Origin: Epichloe hybrida
Lineage: Eukaryota; Ascomycota; Sordariomycetes; Hypocreales; Clavicipitaceae
Direction: 5' to 3'
DNA length: 64,000 bases
NCBI GenBank assembly: GCA_019022495.1
Contig: JAFEKR010000001.1
Coordinates: 6,138,001 to 6,202,000, forward strand
The position numbers were made by a program, and so were the translations under genes. Position 1 is the first letter of the stretch; every line of letters starts with the position of its first letter. This document shows positions 1-11,058 of the stretch, piece by piece. A model generated the notes under the pieces. That model had not been told where the DNA came from, searched no databases, and saw only the letters and a list, made by a program, of their open reading frames with translations.

Positions 1-758
1 AAAGCATTGTCGCAGATGTCAACGACTTCCTTTCACGTCATCAATGGTATGTCGATCGAGGAATTCCGTACAGGCGTGGATATCTTCTATTTGGACCCCC
101 TGGTAGTGGCAAAAGTTCTTTCATACAAGCACTAGCAGGAGAGCTTGACTTTGGTGTGGCCATGATCAATCTCAGCGAGATGGGCATGACAGATGACAAA
201 CTAGCCTACCTGCTGACAAAGCTACCAAAACGATGCCTTCTTCTCTTGGAGGATGCGGATGCCGCATTTGTGAACCGCCGACAACGTGATGTTGACGGGT
301 ATAGTGGTGCGAATGTCACCTTTTCCGGATTGTTGAATGCCCTGGACGGCGTTGCCGCGGGTGAAGAACGCATAGCTTTCCTCACTACAAACCATATCGA
401 CCGACTGGACCCTGCTTTGATCCGGCCTGGCCGTGTTGACATGATGCTCAGAATAGGAGAAGCAACTAAGTATCAAGCGGCAGAGATGTGGGACCGCTTT
501 TATGGTGATAAAGACGAAGAGGGCATGGGCAAAGAGCGCTTCCTACGCCGCCTTGAAGAGCTGGGTCTTTTCGGAACAAACCAAGACGGGACTCCATCGA
601 ATAGGCATACCAGTACAGCAGCTATTCAAGGCTTGTTCTTATTCAACAAAACTGATATGCAAGGGGCAATCGACATGGCCGAGGGCTTAATTCCTCGAAG
701 TTTCGAGGCATCGGACGACGTCACTTTAGGCGAAAAGCACACAAAGTTGAGGTCATAA
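1..758 (+). CDS. BCS1-like mitochondrial AAA ATPase, 3' part
   Basis: The reading frame is already open at the left edge (codons from base 3), so the start and the BCS1-type N-terminal domain lie outside the window. The visible part is a complete AAA core. It has Walker A GPPGSGKS near base 96, Walker B LLLLEDADAAF near base 240, a sensor-like TTNHIDRLDPALIRPGRVD stretch with the arginine finger region near base 390, and a C-terminal lid ending at TAA (756-758). BCS1 is an inner-membrane ATPase that inserts the Rieske protein into respiratory complex III. Fungi also carry many BCS1 paralogues of unknown role. The long loop after the lid helix (GTNQDGTPSNRHTSTAAIQG) suggests a paralogue rather than the canonical chaperone, but the missing N-terminus decides this. 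No intron is seen in the visible part. Confidence 0.9.
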   Translation, partial: SIVADVNDFLSRHQWYVDRGIPYRRGYLLFGPPGSGKSSFIQALAGELDFGVAMINLSEMGMTDDKLAYLLTKLPKRCLLLLEDADAAFVNRRQRDVDGYSGANVTFSGLLNALDGVAAGEERIAFLTTNHIDRLDPALIRPGRVDMMLRIGEATKYQAAEMWDRFYGDKDEEGMGKERFLRRLEELGLFGTNQDGTPSNRHTSTAAIQGLFLFNKTDMQGAIDMAEGLIPRSFEASDDVTLGEKHTKLRS

Positions 759-1342
759 CCATTCGTTTTTAACTGCAAATTGGGAGTGATCATTGTATAC
801 ACCAGCGCAAGTTGCCTACGTTGCTGATGGCATCATATGGTTAACACAACCCCTCTGTACGATTGATGTAAAAGCACATTACTGCATGGCACCATGACGA
901 CTGGACTGTAAGCATAGCTTGTACTATATGGGAGGAACGGGTATTGGAGACTAAGAAAGTATGAGCATGGTACCTATCATCAGAGCAATTTCGTAAGGGA
1001 TGCTTTTCCAATGTTGAAATTCACCTTTGTCTCTTCATTCATTCTGTTGTAGTGGTGACAGTCACGTCTGGTGCGCACATTTTGTCATCAAAGGCTGGTT
1101 GACGCGACGAGACAGTTCGGTGATATTCGAATAATACCATCGGGCAATGCTTTCTGCGGCTGAGGGTGCAGTGCAGTTGTTTAGCCGCCCCAACCCATAC
1201 CGGAGAGCACTTGAGGGAGTCAGAGGCTTTCTGTGTGCATGGGGGCTTTATGAACTGTCAAAACCACCTTGCAGCTAGAGCCGAGTTCAGTGACTTTTAC
1301 CGTCTTGCGATCCAAAGAAAATAAGAAGTGAAGTAAGAGAAA
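759..1342. other. Intergenic, BCS1-like to PARG-like gene
   Basis: No coding potential or RNA gene is seen. It must contain the terminator of the BCS1-like gene and the promoter of the next plus-strand gene. Confidence 0.5.
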
Positions 1343-2341
1343 ATGTCGTCGCCACAGCAGAAGACCCTGGATAGCTGGATATCATCTACCAGGTCATCAA
1401 ACAATACCTCAACTTCACAGCCAGCAACACCATTCGACCGATCCGGACAAGCCAGCACGCGCTGTAAGACTTTCAGAAGACGGGATGACCTGGCGGTTAT
1501 AGCGAAAGAGACGAGGACATCATTGCCCGATATCTTGCAGAAACTACCAAATATCCAAGCAGCGAAATCAGAGGCGCTATATTTAAGCACGCTGGCGCCT
1601 CTCAAGCCATCCGAATGTCCAAAGCGAACTTACACCGGAAAGGCGATGATACGTATCGTCAATGACGACTCGCTCAATGCCGCCATTGATCTCGCCACCA
1701 CGAAGAAGAGCGTCTCGGCCTCTGGACGAGTTGCGGTGCTCAACATGGCCAGCCACGTGAACCCAGGCGGTGGTTGGCTAAAAGGGGCCAGAGCTCAGGA
1801 GGAAGCACTTTGCTACCGCAGCTCTCTGGCTCTGTCGCTTCACCGGCGGTATTATCCGTTGAAGCAGCGCATGGGATTGTACACACCTGACGTTGTTGTG
1901 ATTCGCTCAGATATGCCGTCTGGGCATAAACTTCTCGTCCCCGATATCTTGGAACAAGACCTACCCGTGGTCAGCGTTCTCAGCATCGCCGCCTTGCGGT
2001 GCCCCGAGACACGACGCATTCATGGTAACACGGCGGATGGAGTTGTGCTTGAAAAGCTCGTCTACGCCCACCCTTCTGCGCGAGAATTAACAAAGGATAA
2101 GATGAGACTCTGTCTACGGATGGCGGCTCGCAGAGACCATGGCCTCCTTGTACTTGGGGCCCTGGGGTGCGGTGCATTTAGGAATCCGAAAGAAGAGGTT
2201 GCACATTGCTGGCTAGAGGTTCTTCGAGAGACAGAATTCCAAGGTGGTTGGTGGGAAGAGATATGGTTCGCTGTATATGACGCGAAAAATGAAGGCAATT
2301 TCGAGATATTCGAGAAGATTCTCGGGGGCGAGGAGGTATAA
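1343..2341 (+). CDS. Microbial-type PARG-like protein (TIGR02452 family)
   Basis: Single-exon, 332-aa protein; the start lies in a good context (aaaATGtcg). The centre carries the poly(ADP-ribose) glycohydrolase signature: a GGG triplet at residues 142-144 (context VNPGGGWLKGA) and QEE at 152-154, followed by LGALGCGAFRNP near residue 270, the usual macrodomain-like end of the family. These residues bind ADP-ribose and supply the catalytic glutamate in bacterial-type PARG. The likely role is removal of ADP-ribose from proteins, possibly in DNA repair. Residues 6-13 (QKTLDSWI) resemble a PCNA-interacting peptide. A 110-residue polar N-terminal extension precedes the domain. Family assignment is firm; substrate and pathway are inferred. 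Confidence 0.85.
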   Translation: MSSPQQKTLDSWISSTRSSNNTSTSQPATPFDRSGQASTRCKTFRRRDDLAVIAKETRTSLPDILQKLPNIQAAKSEALYLSTLAPLKPSECPKRTYTGKAMIRIVNDDSLNAAIDLATTKKSVSASGRVAVLNMASHVNPGGGWLKGARAQEEALCYRSSLALSLHRRYYPLKQRMGLYTPDVVVIRSDMPSGHKLLVPDILEQDLPVVSVLSIAALRCPETRRIHGNTADGVVLEKLVYAHPSARELTKDKMRLCLRMAARRDHGLLVLGALGCGAFRNPKEEVAHCWLEVLRETEFQGGWWEEIWFAVYDAKNEGNFEIFEKILGGEEV

Positions 2342-2916
2342 ACTGAAGAACAATGCGTCATATGAGAGTGAAGAATGGAAATATAGTTGATCAACGGCGG
2401 TCGGCTTGATAATGAGACAAAGCGCGAGCTCGTGGATTCACTGTTACACGTAGAGCAGAGACACACAGCAAAGCTCGCTTCTGTTCAGTCTGAGACGAGC
2501 ATATGGTGTCAGTGGCATGTTCAGGCAGTTCAACCCAACTTGTTCACATATTGACAGCATAGTGATGCTCTCAGTCAGCCACTAGAGCAGTTGACAGCGA
2601 AAAAGAGACGCCTCCGGAGGAGCAGGTTCATCAGCCAGAGCCCAGAAACCTGGATCAAAGGATAAGCCATACAACATGGCTTTTCAGGTTAAGGAAGCGC
2701 TGAACTCTTTCCCGAAAATGGCTCAGTGATAAATAATCATGCCCTGGCGAGGCATGCATAGGTCGTATACCGGTTGATCAAATCGATGGGTAACACTCCG
2801 TAGTCTGCTCCAAACTTCTCAAAGATATGACGCGACTGGATCATTCACTTAATCTTCAATCCATCAAACAACTCAATCGTGTTATTCTAGGAACTATAGA
2901 ACTCAGACACATGTCG
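2342..2916. other. Convergent intergenic region
   Basis: Lies between the 3' ends of the PARG-like gene (+) and the amino-acid permease gene (-). No further coding sequence is recognised; both transcripts should terminate here. Confidence 0.5.
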
Positions 2917-4837
2917 TTACAATGAAGCCCACAGTTTTTTCCATACAGATAACTTCTGCCTCTCAACAAGATGCTCGTCCTCTGGAACAATTCCCTTGCT
3001 ATCCAAATCAGTCCTTCTGCCACTGTCGAGATCAATCTCCCAACTGCGCTTGAACTTGTCGTCGCGCCTCCAATATATCTTGCAGATCAAATAAATTAAT
3101 CCGAAAAGAGGCAGGAGAATGTATGAATCAACAAATTTGGGAGCGTCGAATGGAGACAGAGTCGTCCAACCTTGAACAAGAGCAAGGAATACGTTGGCCG
3201 CCAAGCCGAAATACGCGACGAAGGGATAGAACATGCTCTTGAACGGAATTTCGCTCAAGTTGCGATCCTGTGCAGCCCAAGCGCGGCGGAATCGGATATG
3301 AATGAAACTAATGCTTCCCCAAACCAGGAACGTACTGACACCTGAAAGGTTGACGATGTAACTGTACGCCTTAGATGCTCCCGTGGATACATTCATCATA
3401 GATATGGAACCAACAGCATTGGTGATGACTATTGCCCAGACAGGTACACCACCCTTGTTGGTCCAAACAATAAAGCGTGGTGCTTTCCCAGACCGTGCCA
3501 TGTAAAATATAGTTCGAGATCCGATGTAGATAGACGAGTTGATGGCTGATAAACACGAAACGAGAATGAATGCATTGATGAGGTGGACACCTGGTAAAAA
3601 AAAAACCCCCAAGTTAGCAAAGCGATGACATGGTGAACCGACCCCCCACCCTTTTTTTTTTTTTAATTCGCGAGATCTGTATCAGACGTACCTCCATCCC
3701 AGCCAGCTTTCTGTATTGCGATGGTCATGGGGCTCTGCAGAGCCTTTGCACCTCCATTCACCAGTCCTTCCGCATTGGCAGGACAAGTAATGCCGAAGAA
3801 AAGCGCTGAACCCATGTATACAAAGATGATTCGCCAAAATACCTGACGAATCGCTTGAGGAACGGCAACACCGGGGTTTCTTATTTCAGTGGCCGCAACA
3901 GCAACCGATTCCACGCCAGCGTAGAACGTGGAGCAGAAGACAAAGACGGTGGCCACGCCTCTGAATCCGTTCCCGTTGAAAGCCCCGGGGTCGTGCCAAT
4001 AATGGAATCCAAGAGGTTCCTTCTGACCAATCAACCCGCCGGCAGCGTAGATGATGGAAAAGATAAAGTACGCCGTCAGACCAAAGATTTTGAAGAGAGC
4101 GAGCCAGAATTCCGCTTCGCCAAAGGCTTCCACGCCAAGCAATTGGAACCCCGTGAAAACAACCCAAAGGATCAGGAAAAACCCCCAGAGCGGAACTTTT
4201 GGCGCCCAATAGGTGAGAATGCTGCATATTACGTTGTACTCGTTGGCCAAGACTGTCGCCCAAATGATGAAGTAGTTCCAGCCAACAGCCACAGAAAAGG
4301 ACTTGTCGACCATGCGCTCGGCGAGCGAAACAAAGGAACCGCCTCCAGGGAAAAGAGTCGTCACTTCACCAAGCGACTGCATGATGGCGAAGGCAATCAT
4401 CCCTGCGTGGTGACCATTATATTAGCGACTCCAACGGGACCAAGTTATGTGACCGGGAGGCATTCCACAAGACCACTCCGATTTCGGGGCAACTGTTATT
4501 TTGGAACCTCGAGATCAAGGTGTAGAGACATACCAATGACACCAAATCCAAGAAGCAACGATGCTGGACCACCACTGTTCAACGCGCCACCCGCGCCAAC
4601 TAGTAAGCCAGGCCCAATAATACCAGCCAAGGCCATCATAGACAAATGTCTATTTTTGAGACCTCGTTTGACACCAGAGTCCGGGTCCATCAAGCCGCTA
4701 TCGCTCACATCTTGTCGCGATTCGTATCCATTTAACCGCGGATGACCAGGTTCGTAATCATAATTGTCGATTGACCCGTCACCGAGGTGAGGTGAGGCGG
4801 GGACCTTATCAGCAGTCCTGTTTGAGTGCCGAAACAT
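2917..4837 (-). CDS. Amino-acid permease, YAT/APC family (562 aa)
   Basis: Three exons read on the minus strand: 4837-4534, 4402-3692 and 3590-2917, summing to 1689 nt (562 aa plus stop). Donors are GTATGT and GTACGT; acceptors are CGCAG and ACCAG. The second intron contains a long pyrimidine run just upstream of the acceptor. The protein has a polar cytosolic N-terminus of about 70 residues, then the family entry motif (KNRHLSMMALAGIIGPGLLVGAG) in TM1, a FPGGGSFVSLAERMV loop, and about 12 hydrophobic segments. The C-terminal tail (DEHLVERQKLSVWKKLWASL) is typical of fungal general amino-acid permeases such as Trichoderma INDA1. It should be a plasma-membrane proton symporter for amino acids; substrate specificity cannot be read from sequence. 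Confidence 0.92.
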
Positions 4838-7571
4838 GGCGGTGGCGCTGGACGTTGCCGGTCCTCTCTGGTGGTCAAAACAGGCGTTGACGCAAGGCAG
4901 CGAGTTCGGGGGAGGGGAAGCACGAATCTACAGTGGTGAATGTAGACTGGGAGGGGAAGGTGGAGCGAGGACCTCCGTGATAAACTGGAGGAGAAGGGAA
5001 AAGAAAGTAAAGTCTAGAACGAGGAGAGAGGAGAGGAGAGGTTTTGGACAGCCGGGAAGCGGATGATGGCTTCAATGCAGCCAGCAACCAGTCTAGCCTG
5101 CTTCTGCGCTACAAAGGTGATGACTTGTGAAGCTAGCCAACAGCGAGGAAACGAAGCGGTAGATTTGCAGATTTTAAACGATGGCATTTATTGAGCCCCG
5201 AATCTGGACAGAACGGGGTCTACGGGGCTTGTCTCGGGGGCAAAGGAAGAGAAGACGTGCCGGCGTTCGTTTTTGGGTTGATTTGCCATATCACGTCATC
5301 GGGAAAAGGCGCCACGGATGGATGAATGAATATTGGCTCTGCAGTGAATGCAAGGGCCGAGGGACTTGTCGAGAACAAGCAGACAAGTTCTTGTGCCAAA
5401 GTGCCGCGAAATGGCGCATCGTGTGCCCTCCTGTGCTGTCGTCCTGGTTGCGGCGAGATGTCTCACATGCAATTTGTTTGATCCCATCTAATACCATCTA
5501 GCATACGGACGTACATACGTGACATACATTGGTAGGCACGGATCAAGGTAGGAGCGCGGATAAGTGAGGGGCATACGGAGAACATACGCATTCAACGAGA
5601 GCCCTCAAGCTGTTGATGATCATTCTTCACTGCACCGGTCACATATGTCTTGCGAGCGTTAGTCTCCTCATCAACATACGGTTGGGTTGTTGTTCTCGCT
5701 TTGAACTACAGCGACCTTCCTTTCTACTCCTCCGGGTTTCATGAAGGAAGGCTACATCATACATAGTGCGCGCCCAAATGGTTTGGTATTTAGACTGTTT
5801 TCAGACCCATTATTAAAAACCTCGAACAAAAGTCTCACGAGAATGAACCCAATGGTGGCAGAAAGTGTCCATTATCTTTATAGATCAGAGCATCTGGTAT
5901 ACGAGGCGCTTGAATCAGATCACGAGGGCACCGTTAGCTTCATGCATCACCGTATGCTTTCTGATCCCATCCTGTGCGCCTCGATGGAAGGCTTTCTGAT
6001 GCGTCTCCAATCGAAAAAAAAAAGATGCAGCCGAGTTCGTGAAGCGATTTGACAAGGGCCTCCTAGTGGTCCTTATTTTTCTACCAGCCGCGCGCAGGAT
6101 AAAAGCTCTGGACCACAGACCGATCCCACTTCAGACAAATCGAACCCAAAGCCCAACTCAACGCCCATTGGATTTTCGTGCTTGTCCGGCTCTTCAGACG
6201 GCTACGATCAGCATCAAAGTGCCGACACCGTCATATCGATCACGAAGAAATGCCAAAATTGAAGGTTATGGAGGTGAAGCTCTCGACTGGGCCATTGATT
6301 TGAGCTTCCGACATACAAACCTTGACAGGATCGGGATTTGGGCAGTCGAGTTCAACACCAGGGCGGCAACGCTGTACGAGTGAGGAGGCTTCAAATTTGT
6401 GAGGAGAACGAGGGAGCGAGTCTTGGTCGACCGCAAATGGTACGATTTGGGCAATCTGTGCGAGCGGGAGCGGTAGACTCTTAGAGGGCTAGAGAGCCTC
6501 CCGCTGCAGCTCATCAACATCAAATGCGATCACCGTGAACCGGTGAAAGACGGGTTTGAAATGAGTTTCTCGGAGGCTGCCGACTGGACGAAGGGATAGC
6601 CGTGGAGTAGGCGACCGACGAGCACCAATCTCCACGTTTTAGATGATTGTTTCGAAACTTTATTTCCTGTCCAGCGGATGAACAGAGAAAGAAAGATGCG
6701 ATGCAGTCAGCCAGTCATTTCCGCAGAGCCCTGGTCGTCTGTTGCATGCTCAAACAATGTTGCTGCCGCGAGCATTTCGAGGAGTGCGGGAATCCGGACG
6801 TGGCGCGCCCGCGCATGTCGCCCCTTCTCCAAAACCCCGACCTACTGAGCGCGTGGCCAGTCCCCCCATCCAATCAGGCGGCGTAGACTGGTGTCGCGCC
6901 TCTAGACGCCAAATGCCCCCGTGGAAAGTTGTTTGTACGGTTTTTGTTGACCAGGGTGAGTGAGGGATGAATGAGGCTGTGCGAAAGCCTCGCAATCTCC
7001 CCAGCCGCCCGCCAGCAACAGGCAGTCCCCAGTGCTCTAGCATTGAGCAGCTTGTCTGGTTAAGCGCTGACAACTTAGCCGCCGTATCTAGGCTTGCGTA
7101 GCACAGCACACGAGGATTTGCTAATAGTAGCAGCAGCAGCGCACAGAGCAAACGCGTACGGACGTAGAATACCTACGTACCTAATAATAATAATAAGGTA
7201 CCTAGCCGCCAAATTGGAGCTGTGGCATTCTTAGTGCGACGTTACAGTCAGGACGCACGAAGCAAAGCCGCGGCGTCAACAGAGCAGACAGCCGAAGCAA
7301 CCCTCGGTTATCGGCATTCAGAAACGCGGCGAGAATCGTGAGGATCGGCGAGGAAGAGTAGAGGGAGGAAGAAGACGCGTTGAAGACTTGGTGATGCAGC
7401 TGAACGCTCAGTGGTTGATTTTCGCGACGGTGATGCGTGGGCATGTGAGCCTTGCCAGTTCCACCAACGATTTGACGCGAAACTGACGACTCGTTCGTTC
7501 GAGGTGTGAAGAGCCGCGTCCAGGGACCAGGGATCAGCGGCCTAGAATGGCTAGTCCGTAGAGGATGCAAC
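4838..7571. other. Gene-poor region upstream of the permease
   Basis: About 2.7 kb with no coding sequence I can support. The first few hundred bases are purine-rich on the plus strand (near 4900-5050) and are probably the permease promoter and 5' UTR. Several frames of 80-130 codons exist here (for example 6750-7151 minus and 5741-6052 plus), but none has recognisable domains or splice support. A short TAA/TACC-rich simple sequence lies near 7170-7205. No tRNA or rRNA is seen. Confidence 0.5.
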
Positions 7572-7579
7572 TAAAAATG
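7572..7579 (+). repeat. Target-site duplication, left copy
   Basis: TAAAAATG lies immediately before the left inverted repeat and is repeated exactly after the right one. An 8-bp duplication suits hAT and many MULE-type elements. Confidence 0.85.
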
Positions 7580-7640
7580 GGGCGTGGGTAAAAGACAACC
7601 CTGTTTTGTTAAATAGCAACCCTGTCGTGGCTGGCAGGTG
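7580..7640 (+). repeat. Left terminal inverted repeat
   Basis: It starts GGGCGTGGGTAAAAGACAAC and contains GTTAAATAGCAACCCTGTC and then TGGCTGG. It pairs with the right end with only scattered mismatches and a one- to two-base length difference. Confidence 0.88.
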
Positions 7641-7689
7641 GCTAAGACGCCTAATACTAGCTACCCATAGTAATTTACATAGTAAGTCT

Positions 7690-9981
7690 ATACTAAGTAT
7701 CTAGACTATCCTACATTATTAACCCTACCTCTTATACTTACCTTTGATTTTAATTAATATAATACTAATACTCCTATAACATTAATAACTCCCCTAGGGC
7801 ATTCTATAAAGTTATCTTTGCCTTCTATTACTTAATACTAATGCCTCTATTATTATTAATATTATTCTCTTTATTATTTAAAGGAGTATCTTTAAGTCTT
7901 ATAGCTATCTAAGTATATGCTTAAGGATGCTTAGTGCCTAGCTTATATAGGTTATTATTAGAGATATTAATAACCTCTTTTAAAGCTATTTATAATATTT
8001 AAATTATAGTAAGTGCTATTAAGGGCAGCGGTTAAAGGGTATCCTAGGTAGTATAGGTATTATTATCTTCCTCTGCCTAGGCGCACTTAAATTTAGAGGG
8101 CTTATAAGTTATGCCTATAATAGGATTCTTCCTCTTTTCTAACCTAAGGGCTCCCTTTAGCCTGCCTTTTACCTTTATTACTAAGGGTTTAAATAGTCCT
8201 ACCTAAGAGCCTATATCTAATAGCATAATAACACTATAATATTAGTGCTAATGCTTATTAATATTACTAAGTTTAATAGGCTACTCTTCCTTAATATAAC
8301 GCTAAAGATAATACTAGCATAGCACACTATATAATGTAATAAGCTTATAAGGTAAGCATAGTGTTTTTATAAGCTTTTCTTTAGTAAGTTCTAGCTTCTT
8401 TATAGGCTTTAGTCCTAGGACCTTTTCTTTATTAACCATTAGCTATAATATAATATACGAAATTTTCTCTTAAATTAAGCTATAGTGTAGCTACTATAAT
8501 AGATTTAGTAGCTTATAAAATCTATAAGTTAAGGCTTATTAAGCTTAAGTAACCTAATTAGTCTAATAGTTCTATAGGTGCTAAAAAACATAGCTTAAAT
8601 TGCCTGTGCTACTCTAAAGGGCTTGCTTTATCGCTGAATTTAAGGATTTAATAATAGAGGTAATATAATAACTAAAGTAATAATATTAATTAACGTAGTA
8701 TAAGATAAGCTTCTCTTTAAATAGATTAATCTAGGTCTATAGCATGTATTTAATAGCTTAATCTAGGAACTTACTAGGCTACTAGAAGCTTACTAGGTTT
8801 CTTTTAAAGTTAGACTCTGTTTTACTTAGAAGGAGACTATTCTAAGCATTAAGGAATTTAGTAAATTAAGGTACCCTCTCTATGCGGCGTTTTTCTCGGT
8901 TATAGGTTGCCCTAGGGAAGTAATGCTTGCATTTAGCAAGTACATTTATATTAACATGCTAATGGCATAAAATATAAGGAGTCTTATTAAATATTAGGTT
9001 CCTTTTAATTACCTTAATTAATCCCTTATCACAGTCTATAATTATTATTTAAGGGCTTATAATTAACCTCTTTGCTAGAACACTTATAATAGTGTTAATC
9101 ACCTACTTAAAATTAGCCTTAGTCTTGCTGCTTATAAAGTAAGCCGCAAATTAGAAGGTCTTCTTTATTAAGGTAATACTACAAGCATTAAATAACGGAA
9201 GGTTAAAGCGGTTTATTTTATATATATAATTAAGGAAAAAGCAGTTAGGGTTTTCCTTTAATAATTAAAGCCTAGAGATAGGCGTAATAAAGAGCTTCTA
9301 GATACACCTATTAGAGCTATATTAGTCCCTAAAGATAAAGGTATTATTATCTTTAAGCTAGTTATATAACCACTTAATCTTAGATTAGCTATTAAGTTTG
9401 TTTAATTAATAGCGTTAAATAGTATTCTTAATATCTTACCTTATAATGCCCTTAACTTTAGTTAGGTAGCTACGTTATAGTGTAGCTAGTATTATTAAGG
9501 GAATCTAACCGCTGTTATAAAGGTTAATAATCTCTTTATAATATTTTTAAATAACTTCACATTAGAATTAACTAAGATACTAGCTATTAGTAAGCTTATA
9601 ATTATAGTCTTACTATAGCTACCTCTTAATAATATAATCCTTATTAGGGGTAACCATAATTATAAGCTTATATAGGCAGCCTGTTATCTATAAGCTTAAG
9701 TTCTTCTAAGCCTTCTTTAGATAAATATCCTAATAATGCTATAATATGTAGTTCTAACCTTTATAACATCAAAGGATAATTTAGTTATAATTACTAGCAT
9801 TTAGCTTTTTATAATGAATTACAAGACTAAAGCCAAGCTCTTTACCTATAGCTTTAGTAGCCTTAAGGACAGCCTCTTTAGTAGGGAAAACGCGGTTAAA
9901 GAGAGACTCTATAATAATAGGATATTATATGTTTTTAGCTATTAAGGATAGCTTTAATTTAGCTTTAATTTGCGATTTTAT
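7690..9981 (-). pseudogene. Degraded MULE/FAR1-like transposase
   Basis: Read on the minus strand in one frame, about 760 codons can be followed without an indel. Interruptions are TAA/TAG at sites that fit Gln or Trp codons (CAA, CAG or TGG changed by C-to-T or G-to-A). The likely start is an ACC-ATA at 9984-9979, where an ATG became ATA. Recognisable blocks in order are: an N-terminal FAR1-type zinc-finger-like region ending in TGC near 9690; a block reading YKINRFNLPLFN near 9200 (the DCTYKTNRF region of MULE transposases); IIIDCDKGLIKVI near 9030 (catalytic Asp region); and LCH-HVNINVLAKCKHYF near 8950 (the CxWH block). A tail with LCLPY and H-H-Y residues near 8230-8350 resembles a SWIM zinc finger. 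Not functional. Confidence 0.85.
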
Positions 9982-10077
9982 GGTATTAGGTGCGCTATGC
10001 GCGGGCGCTAGGGGCTACGTTCGACTAGTACGTGGCCGCCCGCAAAATCACGTGGTCGGCCGGTAACGGGGCAACTG

Positions 10078-10138
10078 GGCTACCAGCCACAGACAGGGTT
10101 GCTATTTAACAGAAGAGGGTTGCTTGATACCCACGCCC
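10078..10138 (-). repeat. Right terminal inverted repeat
   Basis: On the minus strand it starts GGGCGTGGGTATCAAGCAAC and continues to GTTAAATAGCAACCCTGTC and TGGCTGG, matching the left end. It is not AT-shifted, unlike the interior. Confidence 0.88.
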
Positions 10139-10146
10139 TAAAAATG
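10139..10146 (+). repeat. Target-site duplication, right copy
   Basis: TAAAAATG, identical to the copy at 7572-7579. Confidence 0.85.
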
Positions 10147-11058
10147 AGTCACCGTGGCGTCTGGCCAACGAGAAGGCCGGCGCTTGCAGCAATCCGCTTG
10201 ACCCCAGAACAAGCCTGACGAATTACAGCATCCACAGCCAATGAGCTCGTCTGGTAGGTTCGCTCAAGCTCGACGTTCGGCCTCGATTTCATTCACCAAA
10301 TGCTCACGTTCCACGGAGTAGCCAGCCGGTTGTCTCTGTTTTCTGCATAGGAACCATGATCCACGATCCACGATCCACGATCCACGAGCCACGAGCCACG
10401 AGCCACGAGCCACCATCCTAACACGACTATGCTATGCTATGCTATGCTACGCTCACGTCTAGAGCGCGGAAACGCCAACACGCATGCCCGTCCTGCCATC
10501 TACTTATCCGCACGCGCATATGCCGGCTCGGGGACTACCAGGGTACAATCCATTATCCATTGGGCTTCGACAACGAAGTACGGAGTACATACAGCACCGG
10601 CCATCGATCTGTGGCGAGGATAAGAAGACGTCCTCATCCTCTTGGTTGGCCTTTCTGTTCTCTGTTCCCCAATCGTTTCAAGACTGCCGTTCTCTTTCTT
10701 CTCGTTCCATTTCTTTGCACCCTCCTCTTTGCATCTAGATGGCCGCTCAAATTAGCCTTGCATAAAGAAACCAATCCTTCATACCTCGGGGCTACATGTT
10801 CCTCACGGACCCTCTTGAATCTTCTTTTGCCTAGACAAGCGCTGGCCGCCAAGTTTTTGCCGTTCTTTTTGCAAAGGTTCTACACCTGCGTACTATCTCA
10901 AAGCATTATTGGCTGTCTGGAAAAAAAACAAGTCTTTTTTGTCCTTATTTGATCTTCGCTTGCTTAGCTTATCTATCTTACACAATTGAGCGATCTGGAG
11001 CTAGACTCGAGCTCATGTAGTATCTTTCTAATCACTGAATACATTTATCTTTCACATC
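10147..11058. other. Promoter/leader region of the 609-aa gene
   Basis: About 0.9 kb without a supported gene. It holds two simple repeats (10357-10415 and 10427-10450) and, from about 10620, a pyrimidine-rich plus strand typical of a filamentous-fungal promoter and long 5' UTR leading to the ATG at 11059. Confidence 0.5.
10357..10450 (+). repeat. Two adjacent short tandem repeats
   Basis: A 7-bp unit runs eight times from about 10357: four copies of GATCCAC, then four of GAGCCAC. Twelve bases later a 5-bp unit (TATGC/CTATG) runs about four times. The sharp switch between two unit variants shows local duplication of each form. Confidence 0.8.

Larger units (their letters stand above)
7580..10138 (-). 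mobile_element. RIP-decayed Mutator-like (MULE) DNA transposon, complete ends
   Basis: The 2559-bp element is bounded by imperfect terminal inverted repeats of about 55-60 bp. Both ends start GGGCGTGGGT and share GTTAAATAGCAACCCTGTC further in. It is flanked by the perfect 8-bp duplication TAAAAATG. The interior (about 7650-9985) is extremely AT-rich, while both ends and 9985-10138 keep normal composition. The minus strand holds a long MULE transposase frame riddled with TAA and TAG codons, as expected from RIP. The intact duplication and repeats show a single clean insertion that has not been rearranged since. Confidence 0.9.

Noticed and set aside
3855..4745. 296-codon plus-strand frame
   Set aside because: It is antisense to the amino-acid permease exons, whose membrane motifs and splice sites are clear; the frame is a shadow.
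6750..7151. 133-codon minus-strand frame with a Leu-rich start
   Set aside because: The Leu run comes from a CAG/CTG-type simple repeat; there is no domain or splice support.
7580..10138. hAT assignment from the 8-bp duplication
   Set aside because: The decayed transposase has MULE blocks (DCTYKTNRF-like, D-x-D/CxWH-like) rather than the hAT dimerisation region, so the 8-bp duplication is taken as MULE-compatible.
10434..10952. 172-codon plus-strand frame
   Set aside because: It lies in a pyrimidine-rich promoter/leader and begins inside a tandem repeat.
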